This document shows positions 1 through 8,973 of a DNA stretch of 64,000 nt, one piece after another; positions within the stretch are counted from its first letter, which is position 1; every line of letters begins with the position of its first letter. The translations under genes and the position numbers were made by a program. The DNA is taken from positions 806,001-870,000 of the forward strand of contig NZ_JAPDMU010000001.1 of assembly GCF_026319325.1 (NCBI RefSeq), in the 5' to 3' direction. The stretch comes from Methylophaga sp. OBS3. GTDB taxonomy: Bacteria; Pseudomonadota; Gammaproteobacteria; Nitrosococcales; Methylophagaceae. The notes beneath the pieces were generated by a model. The model did not search any database. It was not told the origin of the DNA and saw nothing but the letters and a program-made list of their open reading frames with translations.

Positions 1-465
1 ACGCCTATCATCATGTTGACGGCCAGAGACACGATAAACGATAAAGTAAATGGTTTTGAAGTCGGTGCTGATGACTATCTCATCAAACCTTTCGAATTAC
101 GAGAGTTAGAGGCGCGACTAGTGGCTTTGATCCGTCGTCAACGTGGTGAACTTGAGGGTGCTAAATTACAAGTTGGCGATTTAAAGTTTGATTTAGAAAC
201 AATGCGTGTCACGCGAGGGAATGTAACAATCAAGCTCTCCCCTATTACACTTCATATTCTTCGCATCCTGATGCGTGAATCGCCTAAACTGGTCACACGT
301 GAACGATTAGAGTCTGAAGTCTGGGGTGACGATGCGCCTGATAGTGATACTTTACGCAGTCATTTATATAACCTACGTAAAAATATCGATAAGCCCTTTG
401 AGCAACAACTTATGCATACCATACCTGGTGTGGGTTATAAGGTTTGTCTACCTGAAGATTTATAA
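1..465 (+). CDS. OmpR/PhoB-family response regulator, C-terminal part (truncated by window edge)
   Basis: The reading frame is open at base 1, so the first part of the receiver domain, including the phosphoacceptor Asp, lies outside the window. What remains begins at the conserved Thr/Ala region (IIMLTARD), followed by GADDYLIKPF with the conserved receiver Lys. A winged-helix DNA-binding domain follows, ending in RSHLYNLRKNID and the GVGYKV wing typical of OmpR/PhoB proteins. It should bind direct-repeat DNA and control transcription. It converges tail to tail with the sensor kinase next door (1 base between stop codons), an unusual layout if the two are partners. The family is clear; target and signal are unknown. 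It could be the protein that reads the 11-bp TTCAC repeats at 8313-8362 (inference). Confidence 0.9.
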   Translation, partial: TPIIMLTARDTINDKVNGFEVGADDYLIKPFELRELEARLVALIRRQRGELEGAKLQVGDLKFDLETMRVTRGNVTIKLSPITLHILRILMRESPKLVTRERLESEVWGDDAPDSDTLRSHLYNLRKNIDKPFEQQLMHTIPGVGYKVCLPEDL

Positions 466-466
466 A

Positions 467-1765
467 TCAAAGATTTCTAAATCGTGCATTCGGAAAATGC
501 ACACTGACTTCTGTGCCCTCGCCGATTTTGCTTGATAGCCTTAAACTCCAGTCATAACGGTTACAAAGTCGCTTCACAATCGTCATACCGATGCCATAAC
601 CGGGCGCCCCGTTATCTTTTCCACGATAGAAAGGTTTAAATAACTGGTTAATCTGGGTTTTATCCATACCAATACCACTATCCGCCACAGAAAAGCCATC
701 TGATTGAATACGTATAGTGACACTGCCACGCAAGGTGTAATTAAAGGCATTTCGTAATAAGTTACCAATCAAAATCGGTAAAACCCGCTCAGGTGCGTCC
801 ACAATGAGCATGCCAGACTCTTCTACATTAATGCTGATGGCTTTGTCGTGATGAATCATTTGCAGGTTTTCTAGTTCTGCAGTGATAAGGTCATTCACAA
901 TCACCTGCTCAGATGGTAAAGATTGTGCCTGTTCACGCGCCAACAATAATAAGGTCTCAATCAAAGACTCCATATCGTACAAAGTACGATACATACGATT
1001 CACTTCAGCCGTTGCTGCATCACCATACTTACGCTCAACTAATTCAAGCGCTCCACGAATTACAGCAATCGGCGTACGTAACTCATGACTGACATCACGT
1101 GTGAAATTACGCTCTCTCTCCACGAAGTTTTCTAATCGCCCGGTAAAGTGATCTAAGGCACGAACTAAACTCGTCACCTCTTCATCAGAAATCTTACGAA
1201 TATCTCCTAAATCGAGCTGTGGCAAATTGCCATCTTTAAAATCAACCTGTTCAACCGCTCGTGACAACTTAACAATAGGCGAAATAGCTTTATTTGACTG
1301 ACGATAGGCAAACCAAGCCAACAAATAAAGTACAACCAGCACGAGTGCCAACGGTAATATCCCGAAGACGAGTGCCAACCGAGATACTTTCATCTCATCG
1401 AAAATGAGAAACAAACGTTGCCCAGCTTTATCTTCAACAAAAATAATCGGCTCTTGACCATTCATCTGGGCACGTTGTAAACCGGGTGACAGGTTTTGTA
1501 GTGGTAAAGGCAACTGCTGTAAATCGTTAACTGGCGAAATATACGCCCTAAGATTCATGGTATCTGGCAACGGAAAATTTGGATCTTCACTTCGTTTTAA
1601 CCAAAAATGCTCAGCCTCACCCTCAAGCGCAGCGCGTACCAAAATATCTTCCAGTGTCGCTTTGGCAGCAAATACACCACCAAGTGTGACTAAACTAATC
1701 AAAACTATCTGAATTAAGAAAACCTTAATGAGTTTTGATTGCAGATTATTGTTGGCTTTTGCCAT
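467..1765 (-). CDS. Membrane sensor histidine kinase (QseC/PmrB-like)
   Basis: A 432-residue inner-membrane sensor kinase. Transmembrane segments lie at about residues 13-34 and 130-154, enclosing a periplasmic sensor of about 95 residues. A HAMP-like linker follows, then a HisKA domain with phosphoacceptor His227 in DVSHELRTP, and a HATPase domain with an N-box (GNLLRNAFNY), a G1 box (VADSGIGM) and a G2 box (GYGIGMTIVKR). All catalytic boxes look intact. It starts 3 bases after the stop of the upstream methyltransferase gene, so it is probably the last gene of the lipid operon running from 8271. That suggests it senses something linked to the membrane (inference). The nearest regulator is the convergent OmpR-type gene at the window start. 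Confidence 0.92.
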   Translation of the reverse strand: MAKANNNLQSKLIKVFLIQIVLISLVTLGGVFAAKATLEDILVRAALEGEAEHFWLKRSEDPNFPLPDTMNLRAYISPVNDLQQLPLPLQNLSPGLQRAQMNGQEPIIFVEDKAGQRLFLIFDEMKVSRLALVFGILPLALVLVVLYLLAWFAYRQSNKAISPIVKLSRAVEQVDFKDGNLPQLDLGDIRKISDEEVTSLVRALDHFTGRLENFVERERNFTRDVSHELRTPIAVIRGALELVERKYGDAATAEVNRMYRTLYDMESLIETLLLLAREQAQSLPSEQVIVNDLITAELENLQMIHHDKAISINVEESGMLIVDAPERVLPILIGNLLRNAFNYTLRGSVTIRIQSDGFSVADSGIGMDKTQINQLFKPFYRGKDNGAPGYGIGMTIVKRLCNRYDWSLRLSSKIGEGTEVSVHFPNARFRNL

Positions 1766-1768
1766 CCG

Positions 1769-2803
1769 TTAATTCACCTGCTTTTGGAACAGGTAATGAC
1801 CAACTAACCACTCACTACCCTGTCGATAGCCAAATAATTCAGCACAAGCCATAAAGAATAACCGCCAACGCTGTAACCAGATTTTGCCCTGTCCTTTACC
1901 ATAAAGCTCATCAAAAATCTGAATGATTTCATCACTGTGTTTATCCGTATTTTCCAGCCAAGCTTCAGATGTCTTTTGATAATGTTGGCCGTTCACAAGC
2001 CATTGCTTTTCGATCTTCAAAGTATCTTGAAAATGCAGCAAGGTATCTGCGGACGGCATCAAGCCCCCCGTGAAGAAATAACGTCCCATCCAGTTATCAT
2101 CACCCTCAGTTTCAAAGGGATAAACCACACTCCGATGACAAAAAATGTGCACAAATAATTTACCATCGACACGTAACCACCTGCCGATCTTGTCAAAAAG
2201 CTGCTGATAGTTACGCATATGTTCAAACATCTCTATTGAGACGACCCGATCAAATTGCTCATTCAGTTCTAACTGGTTTACATCTTGGGTAATGATGCGA
2301 AGATTTGACAATCCACGTTCGTGAGCTTGCTTTTCAATATGCAGACGCTGAGAGTTTGAGTTTGAGACCCCAGTAATTCTTGAATACGGAAAGCGTTCAG
2401 CCAAATACAGGGTTAATGAGCCCCAACCACAACCAAGTTCTAAAATATCCTGACCATTTTCAAATTGGCCACGCTCAACATACCGCTCAAGCATGGCTTG
2501 CTCAGCTTCCTCTAAAGACAGCGTGTAATCATCCCACCAGCAACTACTGTATTTGAGATGTTTACCCAACGCTAACTTATAAAAGGCAGCAGGCACTTCA
2601 TAGTGCTGTTCATTGGCTGCATCAGTCTCAATAGCGATAGGACTTTGTCTTAGCATCTCGATACAACGCGCTTTAAGCTCGCTAGCTGCCTGCAAATCAT
2701 CAGCACACTCGTCTTGAAGACGTTGCTTTAATAGTCTTCTAATTCCCATGCGAATGACTACATCAGGTAACAACCTTTTTTCGGCAAGGTTAATGGCTGA
2801 CAT
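1769..2803 (-). CDS. Cyclopropane-synthase-like SAM-dependent methyltransferase
   Basis: A class I methyltransferase of the cyclopropane/mycolic-acid synthase superfamily, about 344 residues. The SAM-binding motif I is ILELGCGWGSLTLYLA. EQHYEVPAAFY resembles the 'hYD' lipid-synthase signature, and the segment up to SSCWW matches the usual CFA pattern (Y/F-SSC). I chose the ATG at 2803 because GGAGG lies just upstream with good spacing; a longer frame reaches 2866 but overlaps the neighbouring gene by 77 bases. With this start the overlap with the DUF1295 gene is 14 bases, indicating translational coupling. It differs from the second CFA-like protein at 4079-5344, so the two may carry out different methylation steps on unsaturated acyl chains (inference). 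Confidence 0.85.
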   Translation of the reverse strand: MSAINLAEKRLLPDVVIRMGIRRLLKQRLQDECADDLQAASELKARCIEMLRQSPIAIETDAANEQHYEVPAAFYKLALGKHLKYSSCWWDDYTLSLEEAEQAMLERYVERGQFENGQDILELGCGWGSLTLYLAERFPYSRITGVSNSNSQRLHIEKQAHERGLSNLRIITQDVNQLELNEQFDRVVSIEMFEHMRNYQQLFDKIGRWLRVDGKLFVHIFCHRSVVYPFETEGDDNWMGRYFFTGGLMPSADTLLHFQDTLKIEKQWLVNGQHYQKTSEAWLENTDKHSDEIIQIFDELYGKGQGKIWLQRWRLFFMACAELFGYRQGSEWLVGHYLFQKQVN

Positions 2804-3572
2804 GTTTTTTCCTCCAGGGAATAAATGGGCTAGTTGTGTGTTGATAACGTTTATAAGCTTCACCACGACTACGAATAGCCTGCTGTTCGGTATAAGGAAT
2901 TCCGGTCACAAAATACAAAAATAACAGCATCACTAGTGGCGCAAACCACAGCCAGATGCCGTTCTGCACGCCGACTGCAAGTAGTGGATAGGCAAACCAA
3001 TGTAACCACTCAAAAAAGTAATTAGGGTGTCTTGAGTAATACCAAAGCCCTTGCTCACAAACCTTGCCCTTGTTTGCAGGATCTTGTCGGAAAGCTTGAA
3101 GTTGCTTATCTGCGATAGTCACGCCAGTAATCACGATAAGTATCACCATGACGCCTAAATACTGTGGCAAAGCAAATGTCGATATCTCACTTTGACTTAA
3201 TAAATAGACTGGCAGTGCAAATCCCCAAGCCAATAAGGCCTGAAATTGGAAAAAGAAAAAGTGATAAAAACCTGCTTTTGCTCCCCAATACTTTCGTAAA
3301 TACCGGTATCGACCATCCTCAGGTTCACCAACAACACGTTGATATAAATGCCAGCCCAGTCTGAGATACCAAAGTCCCATAATGAAACCTGCTGTAAGCC
3401 TCAGGCTTATCGTTCCTTCTCCCCAAAAGGCATAAACAAAAGCTAGTCCACTCAGGCTAAATGCCCAAAGCACATCAACAATCCCTGCGTTTTGTGTTTT
3501 TTGCTGCCACAGCCACCCAAGCAGCATCACCACTGATATGACTGCCAAACTAAACCAGAGCATACACATCAT
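2790..3572 (-). CDS. DUF1295 / steroid 5-alpha-reductase-like membrane protein
   Basis: A multi-spanning inner-membrane protein of 260 residues with about six hydrophobic helices. The C-terminal signature GLWYYSRHPNYFFEWLHW and the IPYTEQQAIRSRGEAYKRYQ tail are typical of DUF1295 proteins, relatives of 3-oxo-5-alpha-steroid 4-dehydrogenases and isoprenylcysteine methyltransferases. The exact reaction is not established. Three Met codons lie close together at the start; the third (3563) has AGGA 8 bases upstream and may be the true start. It overlaps the genes on both sides and is therefore part of one tightly packed lipid operon. DUF1295 proteins often occur beside CFA synthases and DUF1365 genes. 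Confidence 0.82.
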   Translation of the reverse strand: MMCMLWFSLAVISVVMLLGWLWQQKTQNAGIVDVLWAFSLSGLAFVYAFWGEGTISLRLTAGFIMGLWYLRLGWHLYQRVVGEPEDGRYRYLRKYWGAKAGFYHFFFFQFQALLAWGFALPVYLLSQSEISTFALPQYLGVMVILIVITGVTIADKQLQAFRQDPANKGKVCEQGLWYYSRHPNYFFEWLHWFAYPLLAVGVQNGIWLWFAPLVMLLFLYFVTGIPYTEQQAIRSRGEAYKRYQHTTSPFIPWRKKHVSH

Positions 3573-4089
3573 CCTGTTCTTGTTTACGCCAGCGCTTTGC
3601 TAACAACATGAGTAAAGGCACAGCAATAGCCCATGTAATAGCTGTAACCATGATGAGCATTTCAGGTTGCAGCCAGTTTAAGGCACCTATCTTGTGGCCA
3701 GCGTAATAAGAAATGGGACTACCGATCCCGGCAAAAAGCACCGTCAACAAAGGTCTGTTGATTAACCAGCCAAGAGAGTGATTTAAAATAAGGGCAAAAT
3801 TTACCCACAAACATAAAATCCACCACGGCGCGATGTGAGCCCATGTTTGGGCGTTATAGGCCATTAGCCCCGTTACAGAGTATGTACTATCAAGCATTAT
3901 TCCAGTCAGAACTGCCGCAATAATGAGTTTGGCATCTGTTTTCGGTAAATCCGTTAACAGAAAGTGCAGCAAAACAAAAAACATCGTCATTAATATCGCT
4001 GGCAAATTATTATCCGCAGCGCCAGATAAGACACACACCAGCCAACTAATTTGAAATAACACAAAGTTGATGAGGTTTTTACTCAACAC
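3550..4089 (-). CDS. DUF2878 membrane protein
   Basis: A hydrophobic protein with about five predicted membrane helices, matching the DUF2878 pattern (an N-terminal NFVLFQISWLVCVL helix, then a LLHFLLTD loop). The frame is open up to an ATG at 4179, but that would overlap the CFA gene by 101 bases and add a polar tail not expected in the family. A GTG at 4089 puts the first residues directly before the conserved NLINFVLFQ helix and gives an 11-base overlap with the preceding stop, so I prefer it. The ribosome binding site is weak for either start. The function is unknown; it is found with CFA/DUF1365/amine-oxidase genes in many proteobacteria. Confidence 0.72.
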   Translation of the reverse strand: MLSKNLINFVLFQISWLVCVLSGAADNNLPAILMTMFFVLLHFLLTDLPKTDAKLIIAAVLTGIMLDSTYSVTGLMAYNAQTWAHIAPWWILCLWVNFALILNHSLGWLINRPLLTVLFAGIGSPISYYAGHKIGALNWLQPEMLIMVTAITWAIAVPLLMLLAKRWRKQEQDDVYALV

Positions 4090-5344
4090 TTGCTGGTACC
4101 CATTGCGGTCGACGGTTTTGGTTCTTGCTAAATAAAAGATGGACATCAGCAATGCTTCTCTCAGCAAAACCGCCCTCACAGTAGCAAAGATAAAACTCCC
4201 ACATGCGAATAAAACTATCTGGATAACCTTGCTGACGAACCGTATCCAACTGCGACATAAAACGTTTTCGCCACTCAGCCAGCGTTATGGCATAACTCGG
4301 TCCAATATCTTCTAAATTGGTGAGCTTTAACTTTGCCTTAGCTGCGGCATTTGTCAGAACGGTAACACTCGGAATAAAGCTGCCAGGGAAAATATAACGC
4401 TTAATAAAATCAACCGATTTCACCGCTTGCTCATACCGGTGATCTTCAATGGTAATCGCCTGAATAATTGCCAGCCCATCATCTTTTAAAAGCTGACTAC
4501 ATTTCGCAAAGTAACCTTCTATATAGTGGTGACCAACCGCTTCGACCATCTCGATGGAAATAAGCTTGTCGTACTGACCAGTTAAATCTCGATAATCTTG
4601 AAGTAGAACTGTGACTTTATCTTCTAAGTTAGCGGCTTTGACTCTTGCCGTTGCGTAAGCATACTGCTCTTTAGAAATAGTCGTCGTCGTGACTTTGCAA
4701 CCATAGTGACTCGCTGCATAGACTGCGGCACCACCCCACCCCGTGCCGATTTCCAATAAGTTGTCATCTGTAGTTAAAGCTAACTTGTCGCAAAGGCGTT
4801 TGAGTTTATTCGCTTGGGCTTGTTCGAGTGATTCATCTTCTCGGTAATAAAGCGCCGAAGAATACATCATCCAGTCCCGATCAAGAAACAATTCAAATAA
4901 ATCGTTTCCGAGATCGTAATGGGCAGCAATATTTTTACGACTACCTTCATGACTATTACGATTAAAGTAATGCCAACCTTTCATTAGCCAACCAGCAACA
5001 CGAGCTAAACCTTTCTCCATGTCATCGGTTAAGTCTTGGTTTCGAACCAAAATTCGAACCAACCCAGTTAAATCACTGCAATGCCAATCACCAGACATAT
5101 AGGCCTCAGCAGCTCCCACACTTCCACCACGGACTACAGCCTCAAAAAAACGGTGGTCATACACCGTAAGATTGACCGTTAAATCAGCCTCACTATCACC
5201 TAATTCATAAACTGCATTTGCGGTATGAAGATAGATACAACCCTGACGAATTTGACTGAGTTGGTTGATAACCAGCTTTTCGTATAGCCTTGCAACTCGA
5301 CCAACTTTCTCTAATTTATCAGCCGTAGTTACCTGACGATTCAT
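4079..5344 (-). CDS. Cyclopropane-fatty-acyl-phospholipid synthase family protein
   Basis: 421 residues, the usual length for the CFA synthase family. It has an N-terminal lipid-binding domain (about 1-130), a NIAAHYDLGNDLFELFLD signature, MMYSSALYY, SAM motif I LLEIGTGWGGAAVYAA, and the conserved ISIEMVEAVGHHY stretch. The predicted role is transfer of a methyl(ene) group from S-adenosylmethionine to unsaturated acyl chains of membrane phospholipids at the inner membrane. It follows DUF1365 with a 4-base ATGA overlap. In photosynthetic and marine bacteria this gene set (FAD oxidoreductase, DUF1365, CfaA-like protein) is induced under oxidative or singlet-oxygen stress; that link is family knowledge and is not shown here. 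Confidence 0.9.
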   Translation of the reverse strand: MNRQVTTADKLEKVGRVARLYEKLVINQLSQIRQGCIYLHTANAVYELGDSEADLTVNLTVYDHRFFEAVVRGGSVGAAEAYMSGDWHCSDLTGLVRILVRNQDLTDDMEKGLARVAGWLMKGWHYFNRNSHEGSRKNIAAHYDLGNDLFELFLDRDWMMYSSALYYREDESLEQAQANKLKRLCDKLALTTDDNLLEIGTGWGGAAVYAASHYGCKVTTTTISKEQYAYATARVKAANLEDKVTVLLQDYRDLTGQYDKLISIEMVEAVGHHYIEGYFAKCSQLLKDDGLAIIQAITIEDHRYEQAVKSVDFIKRYIFPGSFIPSVTVLTNAAAKAKLKLTNLEDIGPSYAITLAEWRKRFMSQLDTVRQQGYPDSFIRMWEFYLCYCEGGFAERSIADVHLLFSKNQNRRPQWVPASVE

Positions 5345-6117
5345 AGGTCCTCTCCCTTAGCCGACGCTGTCTGTTTTTGTTGCGTATTTGGATGGTTAAA
5401 AAATGGCGTTTTCTTTAACCAAAGACGAAATGCCTGCCAATAAATTCGCCATAGCACGGCCAACGTTTGCATAGGAAAACGTAGCGGCAGTCGACGCATA
5501 TTTTTTGCCGTAAATGGCTGAAACTGCATCTTTAATGTGGCATCAAACTGCGGCTCATCATCTTGATTAAGTTGCATATTGATCCAAATAGCATCTTCTT
5601 CTAGTTCAAACTGCCACTGATAGTGCATTGCCATCGGCATAAATGGTGAAACATGAAACTGTTTGTCAAAATCAAACGTTAATGGCTGTGTTTGACCGCT
5701 TACTTGCAGCACATAAGCATGGCGCTCGTTCCATGGCGTATTATTAATTTCAGCCACGATATACTTGAGGATGCCATCAGATGAGCAAAAGTAAAATGTT
5801 ACCGGGTTAAAAATGACGCCCAGATAACGGGGATGCGTCAACACCTGAACTTGTCCGACAAATGGCTCGTTATAACTTTCTTCAATCAGTTTCGATACAG
5901 CCGTTTTTAACTCTTGGGCTGGATGCTGCAAGTAATCACGACGATAAAAGCTTATAAGGTTAAAACGCTCAAGTGACCAAAAGCGTGATTTTGCAAAGTG
6001 TGCTGGCTGCTTATCTAAATCCATTAACAGCATGGCAACCGGATATTGGAAACGGTGCGTATTAGGTAAATAACGCTGGTGTTGAACCCAGCCTTGATAA
6101 ATACCATCAGGCAGCAT
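5341..6117 (-). CDS. DUF1365 family protein
   Basis: 258 residues with the DUF1365 pattern: an N-terminal GWVQHQRYLPNTHRFQYPV, a central PRYLGVIFNPVTFYFC, NTPWNERHAYVL and FHVSPFMPM. No enzymatic reaction has been firmly assigned to the family. It almost always lies between a flavin-containing amine-oxidase-like gene and a CFA-synthase gene, as here, so a role in lipid modification or delivery is likely (inference). It overlaps the upstream FAD gene by 11 bases and the downstream CFA gene by 4. Confidence 0.9.
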   Translation of the reverse strand: MLPDGIYQGWVQHQRYLPNTHRFQYPVAMLLMDLDKQPAHFAKSRFWSLERFNLISFYRRDYLQHPAQELKTAVSKLIEESYNEPFVGQVQVLTHPRYLGVIFNPVTFYFCSSDGILKYIVAEINNTPWNERHAYVLQVSGQTQPLTFDFDKQFHVSPFMPMAMHYQWQFELEEDAIWINMQLNQDDEPQFDATLKMQFQPFTAKNMRRLPLRFPMQTLAVLWRIYWQAFRLWLKKTPFFNHPNTQQKQTASAKGEDL

Positions 6118-7369
6118 CAGTGACTACCTCGGCTGTTTCACCTAATGCCTCGATAACACGTAGAGCGCTTTTCACACCATCTTCATGAAACCCCCAGCCC
6201 CAATAAGCACCACAGTAATAGGTATGTTGTAAGCCTGTGATTTCTGTCCAACGTTTTTGGGCACTTAATGTCGATGCGTTATACATCGGATGCGAGTAAC
6301 GCCTGCTCAGAAAGACTTTGGCTGGATTAATTAAATGCTTACTGTTAAGTGACACAATAAATTCCAGCGGTGCATCTATATCCTGAAGCGTATTCATGTG
6401 ATAACTGACTGTGCATTGTGTTGCCAGATCCGGAGAGACACGAACATTCCAGCTGGCCCATGCATTGTGATTACTGGGCAAAATTTGCTTATCAGAGTGC
6501 AACAGCATTTCATTTTGCTGATAACCAATGCCCCCTAAAATTTCTATCTCACTTTTGCTCGGTTTATCTAATAAACGTAAAGCTTGATCTGAGTGGGTTG
6601 CGATAATGACTTTATCAAAGCGTGTTGTTTCGCCATTAACCCGTAATGTCACACCATTTGCATCACGACTGACACTTTGCACAACAGCACTGGTGTGAAA
6701 CTCGGCATTCGATTTGTTAACCAGCTTTTCGACATAACGCTTTGAGCCATGACTAATGACTCGCCATTCAGGTCGTGCTGTCAGGTTTAACATATTGTGG
6801 TTATGCATAAACTGAACAAAATAGCGTGCTGGAAATGCCTTAATAGAGATACTTGGGCCCGACCATAACGCACATGCCATAGGCAATAGATGATCATTAA
6901 TAAACACTTGGCTGTATTTATTAAGTTTCAGATAGTCACCTAAGGTTAGCGAATCATCATCTGTTTTGAGTAGCTTTGGCGCCTCTCTATAAAAACGTAC
7001 TAAATCCCAAATCATTCGATAGAACTTTGGATTTATCAAGTTGCGTCTTTGACAGAAAAGGCGGTTGATATCAGTAGCGTTGTACTCTAGCCCTGAGAGT
7101 AAATTTGTGACACTAAAGCTCATCGTCGTAGGTTGGCTTTTAACATCAAGTTCATCCAATAAGCGACTGAAATTAGGATAATTCTGTTTATTAAACACAA
7201 TGAATCCGGTATCAATGGGATAGACTTTTCCCGCTACGGTCAGTTCATGAGTATCGGTATGACCACCTAGATAATTACCCGCTTCGAACAAACTCACCTG
7301 ATGCTGTTTACCCAAGTAATAGGCAGCTGTGAGTCCTGAGATACCGCCACCAATAACTGCTATTTTCAT
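6107..7369 (-). CDS. FAD-dependent amine-oxidase-like oxidoreductase
   Basis: 420 residues with an N-terminal Rossmann dinucleotide fold (IAVIGGGISGLTAAYYLG, residues 3-20), a GG-doublet (NYLGGHTDTHE) and a C-terminal FAD-binding region (YYCGAYWGWGFHEDGV). It resembles the flavin-containing amine oxidase/phytoene desaturase superfamily, in the subgroup found next to DUF1365 and CFA synthases. The probable reaction is an oxidation or desaturation of a lipid-linked substrate, unproven. Its start overlaps the desaturase stop by 4 bases (ATGA), so expression is coupled. Confidence 0.88.
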   Translation of the reverse strand: MKIAVIGGGISGLTAAYYLGKQHQVSLFEAGNYLGGHTDTHELTVAGKVYPIDTGFIVFNKQNYPNFSRLLDELDVKSQPTTMSFSVTNLLSGLEYNATDINRLFCQRRNLINPKFYRMIWDLVRFYREAPKLLKTDDDSLTLGDYLKLNKYSQVFINDHLLPMACALWSGPSISIKAFPARYFVQFMHNHNMLNLTARPEWRVISHGSKRYVEKLVNKSNAEFHTSAVVQSVSRDANGVTLRVNGETTRFDKVIIATHSDQALRLLDKPSKSEIEILGGIGYQQNEMLLHSDKQILPSNHNAWASWNVRVSPDLATQCTVSYHMNTLQDIDAPLEFIVSLNSKHLINPAKVFLSRRYSHPMYNASTLSAQKRWTEITGLQHTYYCGAYWGWGFHEDGVKSALRVIEALGETAEVVTDAA

Positions 7370-8271
7370 GACGTTCTCACTTCACGGCGAGTTAATGGGA
7401 CTGTTCTTATTCCCCAAATAAGCCCAACCTTTTCCATTAATTTTAAGAGATAAAAACTGATATCCACTTCCCACCAGTAAAATCCCTGACGAGCCGAAAC
7501 GGGATAATGATGATGATTGTTATGCCAGCCCTCACCTAAGGTGAGTAATGCTAAAAAAGCATTGTTTCTACTTTCATCACCTGTTTGATAACGCTGCTTA
7601 CCATAGCGATGCGCTAATGAATTAATCGAAAGCGTCGCGTGAATCAAAACCACTGTAGATACAAAGTACCCCCAGACCAATAGCTGGCCTCCCGTTGTTC
7701 CAAGCTCTGGTTGCAGATAAGCCAAAACCTCACCCAACACGAATAAACCAACCGCCAGCAACACTGGAACAAAAATATCGAATCGGTCTAACCAACGAAG
7801 CTCTGGATACTTACGTAAATCCGTGACGAGTTCATAGTCAGCTTGAAAATGACTGTCTGACAAAAACCAGCCCATATGACTCCATAAAAAACCTTGTTTA
7901 GGTGAATGTGGATCAGTGTCTTTATCAGCATGACGGTGATGTTGACGGTGATGAGCAGCCCACCACAATGGCCCACGTTGTGTTGCACTAGCGCCGAGTA
8001 AGGCAAAAATAAATTGCACAGGGCGTGAAGTTTTAAATGCTTTATGAGAAAAATAACGGTGATAAAACGCCGTAATAGCAAACATACGTATTAGATATAA
8101 GGCGATAGCAATCGCAACTGCTGTCGCAGAAATCCCCACCCAGAACACTGCTAAACAAGCCAAATGTAGTGCAATGAACGGAATGATGCGTAGCCAATCA
8201 ACTTGACGGTTGCCCGAACGTGCGGGGGTATACGCCGTGCCGTTATCGAACCATCTAATTATTGATTTCAT
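7366..8271 (-). CDS. Acyl-CoA/acyl-lipid delta-9-type fatty acid desaturase
   Basis: 301 residues, first gene of the minus-strand lipid operon. The three histidine boxes of membrane di-iron desaturases are present: HRYFSH (residues 71-76), HRQHH (108-112) and HNNHH in the C-terminal third (GEGWHNNHHHYP). There are four hydrophobic segments. It would introduce a double bond into a saturated acyl chain, supplying the unsaturated substrate for the two CFA-like methyltransferases downstream. The ATG at 8271 follows the divergent promoter region holding the TTCAC boxes. Confidence 0.92.
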   Translation of the reverse strand: MKSIIRWFDNGTAYTPARSGNRQVDWLRIIPFIALHLACLAVFWVGISATAVAIAIALYLIRMFAITAFYHRYFSHKAFKTSRPVQFIFALLGASATQRGPLWWAAHHRQHHRHADKDTDPHSPKQGFLWSHMGWFLSDSHFQADYELVTDLRKYPELRWLDRFDIFVPVLLAVGLFVLGEVLAYLQPELGTTGGQLLVWGYFVSTVVLIHATLSINSLAHRYGKQRYQTGDESRNNAFLALLTLGEGWHNNHHHYPVSARQGFYWWEVDISFYLLKLMEKVGLIWGIRTVPLTRREVRTS

Positions 8272-8312
8272 TTGGAAACTCTCATGTGTGAGTGCAATGT
8301 AGAGTGGTGTAC

Positions 8313-8362
8313 GTGAATTGTATGTGAAAGCCCAGCCTGCTTTGTTTTCACCGCATTTTCAC
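8313..8362. promoter_or_regulatory. Divergent control region with four TTCAC boxes in two 11-bp-spaced pairs
   Basis: Between the desaturase and the lipoprotein gene. On the minus strand TTCAC occurs at 8317-8313 and 8328-8324; on the plus strand at 8347-8351 and 8358-8362. Within each pair the boxes start exactly 11 bp apart, the spacing typical of OmpR/PhoB-family sites, and the pairs face opposite ways, as expected for control of both divergent operons. The regulator is not identified; the OmpR-type protein at 1-465 is the obvious candidate (inference). Confidence 0.5.
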
Positions 8363-8406
8363 AAGTCAGCAGTTTAACTGGTAGCAATTAAATCTGTTTC
8401 GGTGAC

Positions 8407-8973
8407 GTGATTTTGAAGATTAAGCAGTTATACATCTCCCTACCGTTTTTACTTGTCCTTTTAGGTTCTTGTAGTAACAAACCTAATCAATCAGCGTACT
8501 TTGACGCTTACCAGCAATCACTCAAAGATACGACGCCTGTCGCCGTCAATAACAATACAGTAGCTGATTTCAGTCGTATTTTTGCCAATATTCAAAGCGA
8601 CAAACTGGCTAGCCTTGTAGAGGAGCTCTATGCCGACAGGTTTTATTTTAACGATACATTTCGCACCATCAGACATAAGCAGACGCTCATCAACTATCTC
8701 ACCGAAACGGGTATAAACGTTGATGCACTAGAGGTTGAAATTCAAGATATTGCCAGAAGTGATAACGAAGTTTATGTCCGATGGACAATGTATATGGCAT
8801 TTACTGTGATGGGAAAAATGGTTGAAAGTAATTCCATTGGTATCACCCATTTACGATTTAATGATGATGGAAAAATCATTCTGCATCAGGATTATTGGGA
8901 TGGTGCTGACGCGTTTTATCAACACTTGCCCATTATTGGTCTTGGTTTAAGACATGTTAGGAGCAAGCTTTGA
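8407..8973 (+). CDS. NTF2/SnoaL-like lipoprotein
   Basis: 188 residues starting at a GTG. The N-terminus has a lipoprotein signal with a lipobox (LLGSC), so it is probably membrane-anchored. The rest, with LYADRFYFNDTFRTI, VRWTMYMAF and the GKIILHQDYWDGADAFY tail, fits the nuclear-transport-factor-2 / SnoaL-like fold, which often binds small hydrophobic ligands. No catalytic role can be assigned. It is divergent from the desaturase operon and overlaps the next gene by 4 bases. Related pairs accompany CFA/DUF1365 clusters elsewhere, so it probably belongs to the same lipid system. Confidence 0.8.
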   Translation: MILKIKQLYISLPFLLVLLGSCSNKPNQSAYFDAYQQSLKDTTPVAVNNNTVADFSRIFANIQSDKLASLVEELYADRFYFNDTFRTIRHKQTLINYLTETGINVDALEVEIQDIARSDNEVYVRWTMYMAFTVMGKMVESNSIGITHLRFNDDGKIILHQDYWDGADAFYQHLPIIGLGLRHVRSKL

